Below are positions 53,595 to 63,485 of a stretch of 64,000 nt of DNA, one piece after another. Each line of letters starts with the position of its first letter. Positions within the stretch are counted from its first letter, which is position 1. The notes beneath the pieces are model-generated. The model was not told the DNA's origin. It ran no database searches and was given only the letters and a program-made list of their open reading frames with translations. Position numbers and translations under genes: made by a program. Source of the DNA: Acinetobacter sp. XH1741 (GTDB lineage Bacteria; Pseudomonadota; Gammaproteobacteria; Pseudomonadales; Moraxellaceae); assembly GCF_041021895.1 (NCBI RefSeq), contig NZ_CP157428.1, positions 930,001-994,000 on the forward strand, written 5' to 3'.

Positions 53595-55889
53595 TTATAC
53601 GTTTACAAGGCGATTGGATTTAACCATATCGGCTAAACCATGCGTTTTAAAGTAGTACTCAAGCCAGCTTTTTACAATCAGCGGGTTATTCATTTTCATG
53701 ACATCATCGAGTAGCTTCTGCGCATCTGTCATTGGTACATGACAAATCGCTTTGCGTACACGCAAAATGTTACTTGAGCTCATTGAGAGGGTGTTAAAGC
53801 CCATTGCCATAAGCAAGATCGCTGATAATGGATCACCTGCCATCTCACCACAAATGCTTACTGGTTTTTGGTATTTATGGCATTCCTTTACCAGTCGGGT
53901 TAAGGCACGCAAAATCGATGGATGGAAGTGTGAATATACACTTGCCACATGCGGGTTATTACGGTCAACCGCGAGTAAGTACTGAGTTAAGTCATTTGAA
54001 CCAACCGAGAAGAAATCGACAAGTTCAGCAAACTCATCAATTTGTAGCAGTACGCTTGGCACCTCTACCATAATCCCGATTTTTGGTTTGGTAATCTTAA
54101 CCTGTTCTTCTTCTTGCACTGCAATCCAGTCACGCTCAAGCAAATAAAGTACTTCTTCGACTTCACTTACGGTTGTCACCATAGGCAACAAAATATGTAA
54201 ATTATTTAAGCCGATACTTGCTTTGAGCATTGCGCGGATTTGTGCCGAGAAAATTTCTGGATGATCGAGTGTGAAACGGATACCGCGCCATCCTAACGCC
54301 GAGTTTTCTTCTTCAATACTGAAGTAAGGTAAGTCTTTATCGGCACCGATGTCGAGAGTTCGCATGACCACAGGTTTATTGGCAAAGTGGCTCAACTGTT
54401 GACGATAGATAGCACGTTGTTCTTCTTCACCCGGGAAACGCTCCCGTAACATGAAGGGAATTTCACTTCGATATAGGCCCACGCCTTGAGCACCGCGTTG
54501 TACGCCGCGAACAACATCAATCATAAGGCCGGTATTAACAAAAAGTTGAACAGAAACTCCATCTGGAGTAATCGCTTCTTTGGTCTCATATTGTTTGAGA
54601 TCTTTGGCGATCTGTTCATCTTCTTTTTGAATTTCTTTATAGCGCTGACGTAAACGGCGTGGAGGGTTTACAAAAACACGGCCCTGATAAGCATCAACAA
54701 TCATTTCTGCATCATCAAGCGTATTTACAGGCAGTTCGGTTACACCAACGACAGTTGGAATACCTAATGCGCGCGCCACAATCACCATATGTGAATTGGC
54801 TGCACCTTCTGATGTGACAATTGCTGCAATATTGTCGACTGGTAATTCAACCAGCGCGGCAGTACTGATTTCTTCACCAATTAAAATACTGTCTGGGCTG
54901 AGTTCGCGGTGACTTGAATCTTCTTCTTGCAAAGAGGCTAAAATACGCCGTCCTAAATCTTTAAGATCGGAAACTCGCTCACGCAGATAATCATCTTCCA
55001 TTTGTGCAAATAGGGCAGTGTGCTTTTCAATCACACGACGTACCGCACCTTGTGCCCAATGCCCATCACGAATCAGATCTTTAATTTCTGCAGGTAATGC
55101 ATTTTCATCCAGCATTCGTAAGAAAACACTAAATAAAGCGCGTTCTTCTGCCATTAAGGAATCATGCATTTTTTCATCTAAAGAACGAATTTCTGAACGA
55201 ACTGATGAAATAGCTTGATCTAGAAGTCGAAGTTCATGACTAATATCTTCGGCTTCACGGTCAGGTACAGAACCCAAATCGGCAGGTGGATATAAAATAA
55301 TAGCACGACCTAAAGCAACGCCACCTGCACCTGATGCACCTTGGAAGGTTTTATAGGCTGGCCCATTACTTGGCTTACGAAATACATCGATATTGCCAAC
55401 AGCATGTGCATGCGCAATAACGCCAGAAAGCTGCGCACAGAGCGTAACTAAAAAGGATTCAGCTGCTTCGCTAAAATCTTGAGGAAGTCTATTTTGGACA
55501 ACTAAAACCCCCATAACCTTACGACGGTACATGACCGGTACGCCGAGGAAGGAGTTATAAATTTCTTCGCCTGTTTCAGGTAAATACAAGAACCTTTCAT
55601 GCTTTGGCGCATTGTCAAGGTTAACAATTTCTTCACGTTGCCCAACCAGACCAACTAGGCCTTCACCTAACTGCAATGAAACATGACCAACAGATTCCGG
55701 ATTTAAGCCTTTGGAGGCCATCAAGACATAACGTTGATTACGCTCATCGAGTAAGTAAATAGAGCAAACATCCACTTTCATGGCCTCAGCAACCTGATTG
55801 ACCATAATGTCTAACGATTCATGCAAACTCACGGACGCATTAATCTCTTGGACAATGCGTCTTAGAGTGTCGAGTTGCATGTTTGACAT
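53595..55889 (-). CDS. ptsP: Nitrogen-type PTS enzyme I (EINtr)
   Basis: 764 residues. N-terminal GAF domain (about 1-165, SLHESLDIMVNQVAEAMKVD start), then EI swivel domain with the PEP-accepting His in EGAANSHMVIVARALG, and a PEP-binding C-terminal barrel (LYRSEIPFMLRERFPGEEEQ, SVGSNDLTQYLLAVDRNN, CGEMAGDP). It phosphorylates NPr in a regulatory phosphorelay. rppH lies 85 bases upstream in the same direction, the conserved rppH-ptsP order. Confidence 0.97.
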   Translation of the reverse strand: MSNMQLDTLRRIVQEINASVSLHESLDIMVNQVAEAMKVDVCSIYLLDERNQRYVLMASKGLNPESVGHVSLQLGEGLVGLVGQREEIVNLDNAPKHERFLYLPETGEEIYNSFLGVPVMYRRKVMGVLVVQNRLPQDFSEAAESFLVTLCAQLSGVIAHAHAVGNIDVFRKPSNGPAYKTFQGASGAGGVALGRAIILYPPADLGSVPDREAEDISHELRLLDQAISSVRSEIRSLDEKMHDSLMAEERALFSVFLRMLDENALPAEIKDLIRDGHWAQGAVRRVIEKHTALFAQMEDDYLRERVSDLKDLGRRILASLQEEDSSHRELSPDSILIGEEISTAALVELPVDNIAAIVTSEGAANSHMVIVARALGIPTVVGVTELPVNTLDDAEMIVDAYQGRVFVNPPRRLRQRYKEIQKEDEQIAKDLKQYETKEAITPDGVSVQLFVNTGLMIDVVRGVQRGAQGVGLYRSEIPFMLRERFPGEEEQRAIYRQQLSHFANKPVVMRTLDIGADKDLPYFSIEEENSALGWRGIRFTLDHPEIFSAQIRAMLKASIGLNNLHILLPMVTTVSEVEEVLYLLERDWIAVQEEEQVKITKPKIGIMVEVPSVLLQIDEFAELVDFFSVGSNDLTQYLLAVDRNNPHVASVYSHFHPSILRALTRLVKECHKYQKPVSICGEMAGDPLSAILLMAMGFNTLSMSSSNILRVRKAICHVPMTDAQKLLDDVMKMNNPLIVKSWLEYYFKTHGLADMVKSNRLVNV

Positions 55890-55974
55890 GGATGTATACT
55901 CCAGTATTTTTTTAGACTATGAATGTATTTATAACAGCACTTTTAATAAAAATCATTTGCTAGATAAATGATTT

Positions 55975-56460
55975 TTAGGGTAATTGTTGCAACGGCAACT
56001 GTGTACACAACTCCACCATGGCTTTACGGTAAACATCGCGCTTGAAGTTCACCACTTGTCCAAGCGGATACCAATAGCTAACCCACTGCCATTCGTCGAA
56101 TTCGGGCGGGTCGGAGAGGTTTAACTGAATATTTTTTGCAGATGCAGTTAACTTCAGTAAAAACCATTTTTGTTTCTGTCCGATACATACGGGGTCAGAG
56201 TCTGACCGAATATACCGATGTGGCAAACGATAACGCAGCCATCCTTTGGTTTGCGCAATAATCTGGACATGTTCGGGCAATAAGCCGATTTCTTCTCTCA
56301 GTTCTCGAAAAAGTGCCTGTTCAGGGGTTTCTCCAAACTGGATGCCTCCTTGTGGAAATTGCCAAGCATTGTGACCAATGCGCTTTGCCCATAAAACCTG
56401 TCCATCATCGTTTGCCAAAATGATCCCGACATTCGGTCGGAAACCTTCTGAGTCGATCAT
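55975..56460 (-). CDS. rppH: RNA pyrophosphohydrolase
   Basis: 161 residues. Nudix box [17 protein letters not shown] follows QFPQGGI, and the family motif YRLPHRYIR is present. Removes 5' pyrophosphate from mRNA so RNase E can act. Start at the ATG ending at 56460, which gives [15 protein letters not shown] and the normal length, with AGGT 8 bases upstream; the longer frame adds 18 residues of leader. Confidence 0.97.
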   Translation of the reverse strand: MIDSEGFRPNVGIILANDDGQVLWAKRIGHNAWQFPQGGIQFGETPEQALFRELREEIGLLPEHVQIIAQTKGWLRYRLPHRYIRSDSDPVCIGQKQKWFLLKLTASAKNIQLNLSDPPEFDEWQWVSYWYPLGQVVNFKRDVYRKAMVELCTQLPLQQLP

Positions 56461-56643
56461 TTGGCTACCTAAATATTTATCTATATCGTTGACTTTAATC
56501 GCGGGGACAAACACTTTTTTATGTCCAGCTCGAAAAGATCAAAGTAAAATGTTTAAATTGCTACGATCTTAACGAATTTCTATCGACTAGCGGAGATAGA
56601 TTTACATTTTTTTTCTTAAATTTCAGTTTAAACGAGAATTTTC

Positions 56644-57294
56644 ATGAAACTGGCGTTGTTTGATTTAGACCATACCTTGTTAAATACCGATTCAGACCAC
56701 TCGTGGGGTGAATTTTTAGTCAATGAAGGTTTGGTTGATCCGGTTCATCATCGTCAGATGAATGATAAGTTTTATGAAGATTATAAAGCAGGGCAACTTG
56801 ACCCTTATGCTTATAATGAATTTGTGTTTGGTTTTTTAACAAAGCATGACAATGACTACTTAACTGAGCTGCATCAGTTGTTTATGGAAAAAGTGATTCG
56901 TCCACAAATGCGTCCTAAGGGTTTCGATGCCATTAAGAAACATCAAGACTTGGGCCACACTATTGTTGGTATTACTGCAACGAGTGATTTTATTACTGTG
57001 CCAATTTTCCGTGAATTTGGTATTACTGAAATCTTAGCAACCAATGCTGAGGTAGCAAACGGAAAATATACCGGTAAGGTAGCGGGCTTGGCATGTTATC
57101 AACAAGGTAAGCTTGCACGTCTTGACGACTGGTTGGCAGGACGTAGCGTATCTGAGTCATGGGCTTATTCAGACTCAATTAATGACCGTTTTTTACTTGA
57201 GTATGCAACTCACTCGATTGCAGTCAATCCTGATGATCGTCTTGAGAAGTTGGCCCAAGAACACAACTGGGAAATTCAGGACTGGTCGATTTAA
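56644..57294 (+). CDS. HAD-IB-family phosphatase (SerB-like)
   Basis: 216 residues. HAD motif I LFDLDHTLLNTDSD, motif II ITATSDF and motif III/IV YSDSINDRFLLEYA, with the long helical IB-type cap. The group includes phosphoserine phosphatase and CicA-like proteins. Substrate unknown. Divergent from rppH. Confidence 0.9.
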   Translation: MKLALFDLDHTLLNTDSDHSWGEFLVNEGLVDPVHHRQMNDKFYEDYKAGQLDPYAYNEFVFGFLTKHDNDYLTELHQLFMEKVIRPQMRPKGFDAIKKHQDLGHTIVGITATSDFITVPIFREFGITEILATNAEVANGKYTGKVAGLACYQQGKLARLDDWLAGRSVSESWAYSDSINDRFLLEYATHSIAVNPDDRLEKLAQEHNWEIQDWSI

Positions 57295-57439
57295 GATTGT
57301 AGAGTTGGATGAGCCATGTGTTAGGCCTTCCAACTCTTAAATATATTTAAAATAATTAATATTTCTTATTCATACTGATTTAAGATTAAATGTGGATATA
57401 TCTAATAAAAATTATAAGTTTAAAAATGAGGTAATAATA

Positions 57440-58879
57440 ATGCCAGAAACGTCACAGATTAAATTACCAAAACAACTTTGGAATGATCAAAGTATTGATT
57501 TAACACGTCATAGCTATAAGGGAAAATTACTAAGTAAAAGTGACGGCTTTAAATTAGGTAAGCTTCAACGTAAAAAAATACCGCGTGAACAGCTATCAAA
57601 GCTTTCTAACCGACCAAAAGGCACAACTGCTTTAACGATCTATGATTGGAGTAACCAAGGACGTTTAGAAAAACTCAAACCGATTCGTGCAAAACGAATG
57701 AGTATTTCTCCATTTACGTTTTATCGTGGTATGGCTTCTTTGATGCTTTTTGACCAAGCATGGGAGCAAGTAAATTCAGGTTTATTTCAACAAATTTGTG
57801 GTGATTGTCATTTAAATAATTTTGGTGGCTTTGCAAGTCCAGAACGTAACCTGTTATTTGGAATCAATGATTTTGATGAAACTTTAGTTGCCCCGTTTGA
57901 ATGGGATATAAAGCGTTTAGCAACCAGCTTTGTGATTGCGGCGCGTGATATCAAGCTTGCAGACAAAGTGGGTTTAAAGGCAATTAAAATAATGCTAAAT
58001 AGTTATCGTCAGCAGTTATTAGAAAGTGCAAAACTTTCGCCACTACAAGTTTGGTATGAAAAAATTGATGCCATGACCTTATTAGAAAATACTGAACGCC
58101 GAAAACTAAGAGAGAAATGCGAGAAGAATCTTGATTTAGAACAGAAAAAAACGGTGTATTCTGTTTTGCCGAAGCTTACAAAGCAAGATCAAGATACAGG
58201 ATTACGTCATTTTGTAGATGCTGCGCCGTTATTATGGCACCCAAGTGCAGATGAACCATTTAGTCAGTATGTGGATGTATTTTTTAAACAATATCGTGAT
58301 TCTTTAAAATATGATCGCCAAGTACTTTTTGATCGTTATCAATGTACAGATGTGGCTTTAAAAGTGGTTGGTGTCGGAAGTGTCGGTACACGATCAGCAG
58401 TTGCATTATTTCAGGATGCAGATCGAGAGCCATTAATTTTACAAATGAAAGAAGCTAAGCCATCCATTCTTAGTCCGTTATTTGTAGAAAAAGTAAATCA
58501 CGAAGGCGAACGTGTGGTGCATGGACAGCAACTCATTCAAGCCGCAAGTGATATATTTCTTGGATTTTCTTCAATATCAAATCAAGATTTTTATATACGT
58601 CAGTTACGTGATATGAAAATCACGTTTGACCTGAATGGTATGGATGATGAGTATTTCTATGAGTATGCTGAAGGTTGTGGTTTGGCTTTAGCACATGCCC
58701 ATGCTAAATCTGGAAATGCAGATGTACTTACGGGATATATTGGAGCGAGTAATACGATTATAGATGTATTACAAACCTATGCAGAAGAATATGCTGAACG
58801 TAATCTAAAAGATTATCAGCAATTTATGAATGAAATTGCTGATGGTAAGATTCAGATTGCTGGAGATAATGCACTTTAA
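57440..58879 (+). CDS. DUF2252 kinase-fold protein
   Basis: 479 residues. The catalytic-loop-like motif GDCHLNNFGGFAS is followed by the DxD-like INDFDETLVAPFEWDIKRLATSF, the pattern of DUF2252 proteins, which share the protein-kinase/aminoglycoside phosphotransferase fold. Further motifs are VVGVGSVGTRSAVALF and LGFSSISNQDFYIRQLRDMK. Substrate and function unknown. Start at ATG 57440, with GAGG 8 bases upstream; an upstream GTG frame adds 16 unlikely residues. Stands alone. Confidence 0.85.
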   Translation: MPETSQIKLPKQLWNDQSIDLTRHSYKGKLLSKSDGFKLGKLQRKKIPREQLSKLSNRPKGTTALTIYDWSNQGRLEKLKPIRAKRMSISPFTFYRGMASLMLFDQAWEQVNSGLFQQICGDCHLNNFGGFASPERNLLFGINDFDETLVAPFEWDIKRLATSFVIAARDIKLADKVGLKAIKIMLNSYRQQLLESAKLSPLQVWYEKIDAMTLLENTERRKLREKCEKNLDLEQKKTVYSVLPKLTKQDQDTGLRHFVDAAPLLWHPSADEPFSQYVDVFFKQYRDSLKYDRQVLFDRYQCTDVALKVVGVGSVGTRSAVALFQDADREPLILQMKEAKPSILSPLFVEKVNHEGERVVHGQQLIQAASDIFLGFSSISNQDFYIRQLRDMKITFDLNGMDDEYFYEYAEGCGLALAHAHAKSGNADVLTGYIGASNTIIDVLQTYAEEYAERNLKDYQQFMNEIADGKIQIAGDNAL

Positions 58880-58883
58880 TAAA

Positions 58884-59480
58884 TTATTTAACTTTCTCTG
58901 TGGTCAGCCAAATATTGGGATCAGGATTTTGTTGATGCCAAAGCTTGAATTGAGCTCGCCATTGCTGAAATGGGGTCGATAAGGTAGGGCGTGGGTCATC
59001 ACTTAAAGTGTAAGCCATGCCTTCTACCAGCCATTTCGGTTTAGTTAGCATTGCAATATTTCCCCATTCTTCGGCTTGTCGATGATGAATGAGTTCATGG
59101 GTGATGTAAAAATCTTTCCAGCCACGTGGTGCAACCAATAACCCCAAATTACCCACAGCTTTAGCAGCTGCTTTTTCCATGCCAAACGTATTTGCACACT
59201 CTAGAGTTGAGCAAAAAACCATAGTGGGCTGTTGATGAAAAGCACCTACTTTATCTTGGGTTTCTTGTAATGCCCGATGATAAAGTGTTGTCGCAAGAGG
59301 CTCTGATTTTGGATCATCTACACATACATTGCCTTCACAGTGTAGCAATGACAGGTGATGTGCAAAAACAACGCGTATCGGTTTAAACCAGATCAATGTT
59401 GCAAGAATTAAGACAGCTAAAACTACGAATCCGTATAAACTGGTTTTAATTATCTTTGAATATTGATTCTTCACGATCAT
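58884..59480 (-). CDS. Membrane-anchored HExxH protein of unknown function
   Basis: 198 residues. One N-terminal membrane helix (about 12-35, TSLYGFVVLAVLILATLIWF). In the exported part CEGNVCVD and CSTLECAN give four cysteines, and the zincin-like HELIHHRQAEEWGN motif (HExxH) is followed by WLVEGMAYTLSDDPR, where a Glu could be the third ligand. Family not recognised with certainty. Start at ATG ending 59480; an upstream ATG adds 23 residues without support. Convergent with the DUF2252 gene after 4 bases. Confidence 0.72.
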   Translation of the reverse strand: MIVKNQYSKIIKTSLYGFVVLAVLILATLIWFKPIRVVFAHHLSLLHCEGNVCVDDPKSEPLATTLYHRALQETQDKVGAFHQQPTMVFCSTLECANTFGMEKAAAKAVGNLGLLVAPRGWKDFYITHELIHHRQAEEWGNIAMLTKPKWLVEGMAYTLSDDPRPTLSTPFQQWRAQFKLWHQQNPDPNIWLTTEKVK

Positions 59481-59600
59481 GAATCTTAAGTGAAAAGTGT
59501 AATGATAGTAGAATAAAAGATATATATTTACAGTATCATTTCCAATCAATATATAAATTTATTAATTAAAATAGCATGGTCAAAAACAAGCGTACTAAAA

Positions 59601-59813
59601 ATGAACGTTGCAATGGTTTCTTTTCAGGAATTTATAGATCAGCTCATTACTGCTATTCTTGGTGAATTACTTATTTATATCATTGGCTTACTGTTCATGA
59701 GTGCAATTGGCGGAATTGTTTTCGCTGCTATATGTTTCAGTTGGGGCATTCTATTTTTACTGCTGCCGTTTGCTGTTATGATTTATATCCTTGTTAAAAA
59801 ATATAGTTGTTAA
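59601..59813 (+). CDS. Small membrane protein
   Basis: 70 residues, two hydrophobic segments (about 17-43 and 44-66) ending in KKYSC. No family recognised. No clear ribosome site; a start at ATG 59616 is also possible. Expressed status is uncertain. Confidence 0.4.
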   Translation: MNVAMVSFQEFIDQLITAILGELLIYIIGLLFMSAIGGIVFAAICFSWGILFLLLPFAVMIYILVKKYSC

Positions 59814-59818
59814 TGCGG

Positions 59819-60679
59819 TTATTCTTTCATCATTTTAATCAACTCTTGCATAGCTCTAGATTGTGTACGTGCAGGGTGCCATACCATGCCTAATTGACGA
59901 TTCATCTCAACATCTAAATCAAGCTGTTGCATATCTTGATTCAACAAAGTTTTTGGTAGAACTGACCAACCTAAACCAATAGATACCAACATACGAATGG
60001 ACTCAAGAGGGTTGTTACTCATGGTGATTTTTGGTTTAAGTCCTTGTTTTTCGAACTCCGCTAAAGTGATTTGAGCCGTATAGGTTTGTGCAGCAGGCAG
60101 TAAGCTTGGGTATTCGATTAAGTCTTGTAAGGTCAAATTCTTTTGCTGTGCCAATGGGTGAAACGGAGCAGCGACAAAGACTAATGGATCATTCCAGATG
60201 GTAATGTAGTTAAGGCGCTCATCACCTGAAGGTGGGAGTGTTAAAAATGCTAACTCCAAATCACCAGCAAGGACCTGTTCGTGTGCTTGTTCTGAGTCAA
60301 CAAAATGTACATCTAGAGTGACTTGTGGAAATTGCTGAACAAAGTGCTTTAGCGGTACAGGTAAGTGGTGCAAACCGATGTGATGACTCGTCCCGATTTT
60401 TAAACGACCTTGTATTTGAGTTTGTTCATGACTTAGTGTGTGGTGAATGTCCCTAAGTTCGTTTAACCAGTTTTTGACTTTAGGTAATAATGAATGTGCA
60501 GCATGCGTTGCTTGAACCCCACGACCTGCGGATTCAAATAGTTTTACGCCGAAGTATTCTTCGAGACTATGAATACGTTTGGTGACCGCAGGCTGGGTAA
60601 TAAAGAGTTGATCTGCAGCAACAGAGATTGAACCTGTTTCCATAACTTTTACAAAAGCTTCAAATGCTGCAAGATTCAT
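59819..60679 (-). CDS. LysR-family transcriptional regulator
   Basis: 286 residues. HTH LAAFEAFVKVMETGSISVAA, then FITQPAVTKRIHSLEEYFG, with a periplasmic-binding-like effector domain (LKIGTSHHIGLHHLPVPLKHF). Start at ATG ending at 60679, with GAG 9 bases upstream. Its targets are not apparent; the DUF2061 gene lies 117 bases upstream in the same direction. Confidence 0.88.
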   Translation of the reverse strand: MNLAAFEAFVKVMETGSISVAADQLFITQPAVTKRIHSLEEYFGVKLFESAGRGVQATHAAHSLLPKVKNWLNELRDIHHTLSHEQTQIQGRLKIGTSHHIGLHHLPVPLKHFVQQFPQVTLDVHFVDSEQAHEQVLAGDLELAFLTLPPSGDERLNYITIWNDPLVFVAAPFHPLAQQKNLTLQDLIEYPSLLPAAQTYTAQITLAEFEKQGLKPKITMSNNPLESIRMLVSIGLGWSVLPKTLLNQDMQQLDLDVEMNRQLGMVWHPARTQSRAMQELIKMMKE

Positions 60680-60796
60680 AATACAACTCAACTTGGAATA
60701 GAGAAATCGAGAGAGGCTAAAGTCGCCACGTCAAAATCGTATCATGCTTGCAGCCAAACGTTCTATAAACTTGTGATTTAACGCATTAATCTTAGT

Positions 60797-61051
60797 CTAG
60801 GCGATGGTCTCTTTTTCGCTTAAGGCTGATATACGGCGGTCTTTAGCTGCCCAGACTTTTTCGTGAAAGAAAAATGCAAATGCTTGTACTGTTGGTTCTA
60901 ACATGCTTAATGTTAAGGCCATCCAGATGTTACCTGTTACAAAGTATGCGACTAACATGGCAACACTAATGTGCATAATGTAATAACTGAGGGTTTTCTT
61001 TAATGTACGTTGATTATTTACAACAAATTTTTGAATTTTAGCCATCATCAT
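60797..61051 (-). CDS. DUF2061 membrane protein, likely Fur-controlled
   Basis: 84 residues, two helices (about 21-42, 45-65). The pattern QRTLKKTLSYYIMHISVAML and TLSMLEPTVQAFAFFFHEKVW matches DUF2061 as I know it. Function unknown. A GAGAG ribosome site precedes the ATG run; the first ATG is at 61051 and two more follow. A Fur-type box lies on its promoter (see 61092-61134). Confidence 0.82.
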   Translation of the reverse strand: MMMAKIQKFVVNNQRTLKKTLSYYIMHISVAMLVAYFVTGNIWMALTLSMLEPTVQAFAFFFHEKVWAAKDRRISALSEKETIA

Positions 61052-61091
61052 TCTCTCTACCTGTTTTAGATATTTTTAGTATAGAGAGGAG

Positions 61092-61134
61092 AGTATAAGA
61101 TTAAAAATGGATTATGCAAATGATAATCATTAAC
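61092..61134 (-). promoter_or_regulatory. Promoter of the DUF2061 gene with Fur box
   Basis: On the minus strand TTGCAT (61114-61119), 16-bp spacer, TATACT (61092-61097). The Fur-type box GCAAATGATAATCATTAAC (61116-61134) matches 16 of 19 positions of GATAATGATAATCATTATC and overlaps the -35, so iron-bound Fur should repress this gene. It lies more than 100 bases from the leuC -10. Confidence 0.7.
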
Positions 61135-61216
61135 AAAACCGATTTATATATTTTAAGAAATATTAATAAATGCAGGAATGATTCCTAAAAGTTTTCTAAT
61201 TTATAAAAATGATAAA

Positions 61217-61245
61217 TTAGATTTATGTGAAACTCTGGCTATAAT
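61217..61245 (+). promoter_or_regulatory. leuC promoter
   Basis: Perfect TATAAT at 61240-61245 preceded by TGGC (extended -10-like); the -35 at 61217-61222 is weak. The transcript would start about 61252, leaving about 37 nt before the leuC ATG and inside the longer open frame, which argues against the upstream start. Confidence 0.55.
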
Positions 61246-61288
61246 CGAAGAAAGATTAGAATTACCCAGTCCAATGGAGCAAGACGAC

Positions 61289-62707
61289 ATGGCAGGCAAA
61301 ACTTTATATGACAAATTGTGGGATGACCACGTAGTTTCACAGCGTGATGATGGCTCTTGTTTGCTTTATATCGACCGTCATTTATTGCATGAAGTAACGA
61401 GTCCACAAGCATTTGAAGGTTTGCAACTTGCAGGTCGCCAACCTTGGCGTTTAAGCGCAAACGTGGCTACACCAGATCATAACGTTCCAACCTCTAAAAA
61501 AGAGCGTGATCAGGGTATTGCAGGGATTGAAGACGATACATCTCGTATTCAGGTTCAAACCTTAGATGATAACTGTAAGGCTTTTAATATTGTTGAATTT
61601 GGTATTAATGACATTCGCCAAGGTATTGTGCATGTTGTTGGTCCTGAACAAGGCTTAACATTACCAGGTATGACAGTGGTGTGCGGTGACTCGCATACCG
61701 CGACTCACGGTGCTTTTGGTTGTTTGGCACATGGTATTGGAACATCTGAAGTTGAACATGTTTTAGCGACACAATGTTTGATTCAGAAAAAATCAAAAAA
61801 CATGTTGGTTCGTGTTGATGGCGTTTTAGGTAAGGGCGTAACACCAAAAGATGTTGTGTTGGCCATTATCGGTAAAATTGGTACTGCGGGTGGTACAGGT
61901 TATGCAATCGAGTTCGGTGGCCAAGTCTTCCGTGACATGTCGATTGAAGGGCGTATGACCGTTTGCAACATGGCAATTGAAGCGGGTGCTCGCGTGGGTA
62001 TGGTCGCAGTTGATGACAAAACCATTGAATACGTAAAAGGTCGTAGTTACGCACCAAAAGGTGAGCAATGGGAACAAGCAGTTGCGTACTGGAACACTTT
62101 ACATTCAGACGCTGATGCAGTTTTCGATGCTGTTGTTGAGTTAAATGGTGCACAGATTGAACCACAAGTGTCTTGGGGAACTTCACCTGAGATGGTGATT
62201 CCAGTGTCGAAAGCTGTACCAACTTTAGAACAAGCTAAAGATGACGTACAACGCAGTGACTGGACACGTGCTTACCAATATATGGGTTTAAATGCAGGTC
62301 AGGCATTGGCTGATATTCAGCTTGACCGTGTGTTTATTGGTTCATGTACCAACTCACGTATTGAAGATATTCGTGCTGCGGCTGAAGTCGTTAAAGGTCG
62401 TAAGGTGGCATCTAGTATTAAGCAAGCGATGATTGTGCCGGGTTCTGGTTTAGTTAAACAGCAAGCAGAAAAAGAAGGTTTGGACAAAATTTTCTTGGAA
62501 GCTGGTTTTGAATGGCGTGAACCAGGTTGTTCAATGTGTTTAGCAATGAATGCAGATAAATTACAACCGGGTGAACACTGTGCATCGACATCAAACCGTA
62601 ACTTTGAAGGTCGTCAAGGTAATGGTGGTCGTACTCACTTGGTGAGTCCAGCAATGGCTGCTGCTGCTGCAATCGCAGGTCATTTTGTTGACGTTCGTTC
62701 ATTTTAA
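61289..62707 (+). CDS. leuC: 3-isopropylmalate dehydratase large subunit
   Basis: 472 residues; with LeuD converts 2- to 3-isopropylmalate in leucine synthesis. Fe-S cysteines in [11 protein letters not shown] and CSMCLAMN, and the typical [13 protein letters not shown]. Start at ATG 61289 ([11 protein letters not shown]), with GGAG 9 bases upstream and a promoter just before. Followed after 18 bases by leuD. Confidence 0.97.
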   Translation: MAGKTLYDKLWDDHVVSQRDDGSCLLYIDRHLLHEVTSPQAFEGLQLAGRQPWRLSANVATPDHNVPTSKKERDQGIAGIEDDTSRIQVQTLDDNCKAFNIVEFGINDIRQGIVHVVGPEQGLTLPGMTVVCGDSHTATHGAFGCLAHGIGTSEVEHVLATQCLIQKKSKNMLVRVDGVLGKGVTPKDVVLAIIGKIGTAGGTGYAIEFGGQVFRDMSIEGRMTVCNMAIEAGARVGMVAVDDKTIEYVKGRSYAPKGEQWEQAVAYWNTLHSDADAVFDAVVELNGAQIEPQVSWGTSPEMVIPVSKAVPTLEQAKDDVQRSDWTRAYQYMGLNAGQALADIQLDRVFIGSCTNSRIEDIRAAAEVVKGRKVASSIKQAMIVPGSGLVKQQAEKEGLDKIFLEAGFEWREPGCSMCLAMNADKLQPGEHCASTSNRNFEGRQGNGGRTHLVSPAMAAAAAIAGHFVDVRSF

Positions 62708-62725
62708 TTCGGTCTGGAGCAAATC

Positions 62726-63373
62726 ATGAAAGCTTATACAGTTGAACAAGGTATCGTTGCACCATTAGATCGTGCCAATGTTGATACAGATTTAATTATT
62801 CCAAAACAGTTCTTAAAATCGATTAAACGTACTGGTTTTGGTGACAACTTATTTGATGAACTTCGCTATTTAGATGAAGGTTATCCGGGACAAGACAATT
62901 CAGTCCGTCCAAAGAATCCGGACTTTGTTTTGAACCAACCACGTTATCAGGGCGCAACAGTTTTAATTGCACGTACGAACTTTGGTTGTGGTTCAAGTCG
63001 TGAGCATGCACCTTGGGCATTAAATGAATATGGTTTCCGTACCGTTATTGCTCCAAGCTTTGCTGATATTTTCTTTAATAACTGTTTCAAAAACGGCATG
63101 TTGCCAGTTATTTTGCCTGAGAACATTGTTGATCAGTTATTTAAAGAATGTGCTGCGAATGAAGGATATCAGTTAACGATTGATTTAGCTGCGCAAGAAG
63201 TTCGTACACCAACAGGTGAAGCGTTTAAATTCGAGGTAGACCCATTTCGTAAGCACTGCTTGTTAAATGGCTTGGATGATATTGGCTTAACTCTTCAAAA
63301 TGCGGACGCAATTCGCGCTTATGAAGAAAAAACTAAACAGATTCGTCCTTGGGTATTCCAAGAGATAAATTAA
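62726..63373 (+). CDS. leuD: 3-isopropylmalate dehydratase small subunit
   Basis: 215 residues of the swivel subunit. Conserved [12 protein letters not shown], the active-site [13 protein letters not shown] and [14 protein letters not shown]. Ribosome site GGAG lies 8 bases upstream. Partner of LeuC in the same operon; leuB would be expected beyond the window. Confidence 0.97.
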   Translation: MKAYTVEQGIVAPLDRANVDTDLIIPKQFLKSIKRTGFGDNLFDELRYLDEGYPGQDNSVRPKNPDFVLNQPRYQGATVLIARTNFGCGSSREHAPWALNEYGFRTVIAPSFADIFFNNCFKNGMLPVILPENIVDQLFKECAANEGYQLTIDLAAQEVRTPTGEAFKFEVDPFRKHCLLNGLDDIGLTLQNADAIRAYEEKTKQIRPWVFQEIN

Positions 63374-63485
63374 CCTTTTGGTACATTTTAAACATAGTCA
63401 TGGCGTCGTGTTCAAACTCTTGCTAACATGCTAAAGCATAACAACAGCTTAAAATTATGCACTAGATGAGGATTGGGCTTGAACA

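Noticed and set aside
56461..56514. Longer RppH start
   Set aside because: Adds 18 residues not seen in the family; the ATG at 56460 has a ribosome site and gives normal length.
61178..61288. 37-residue N-terminal extension of LeuC
   Set aside because: A good -10 (61240-61245) lies within it and the GGAG-preceded ATG at 61289 gives the usual LeuC start.
61866..62222. 118-residue antisense frame in leuC
   Set aside because: His/Gln/Leu-rich shadow frame with no ribosome site.
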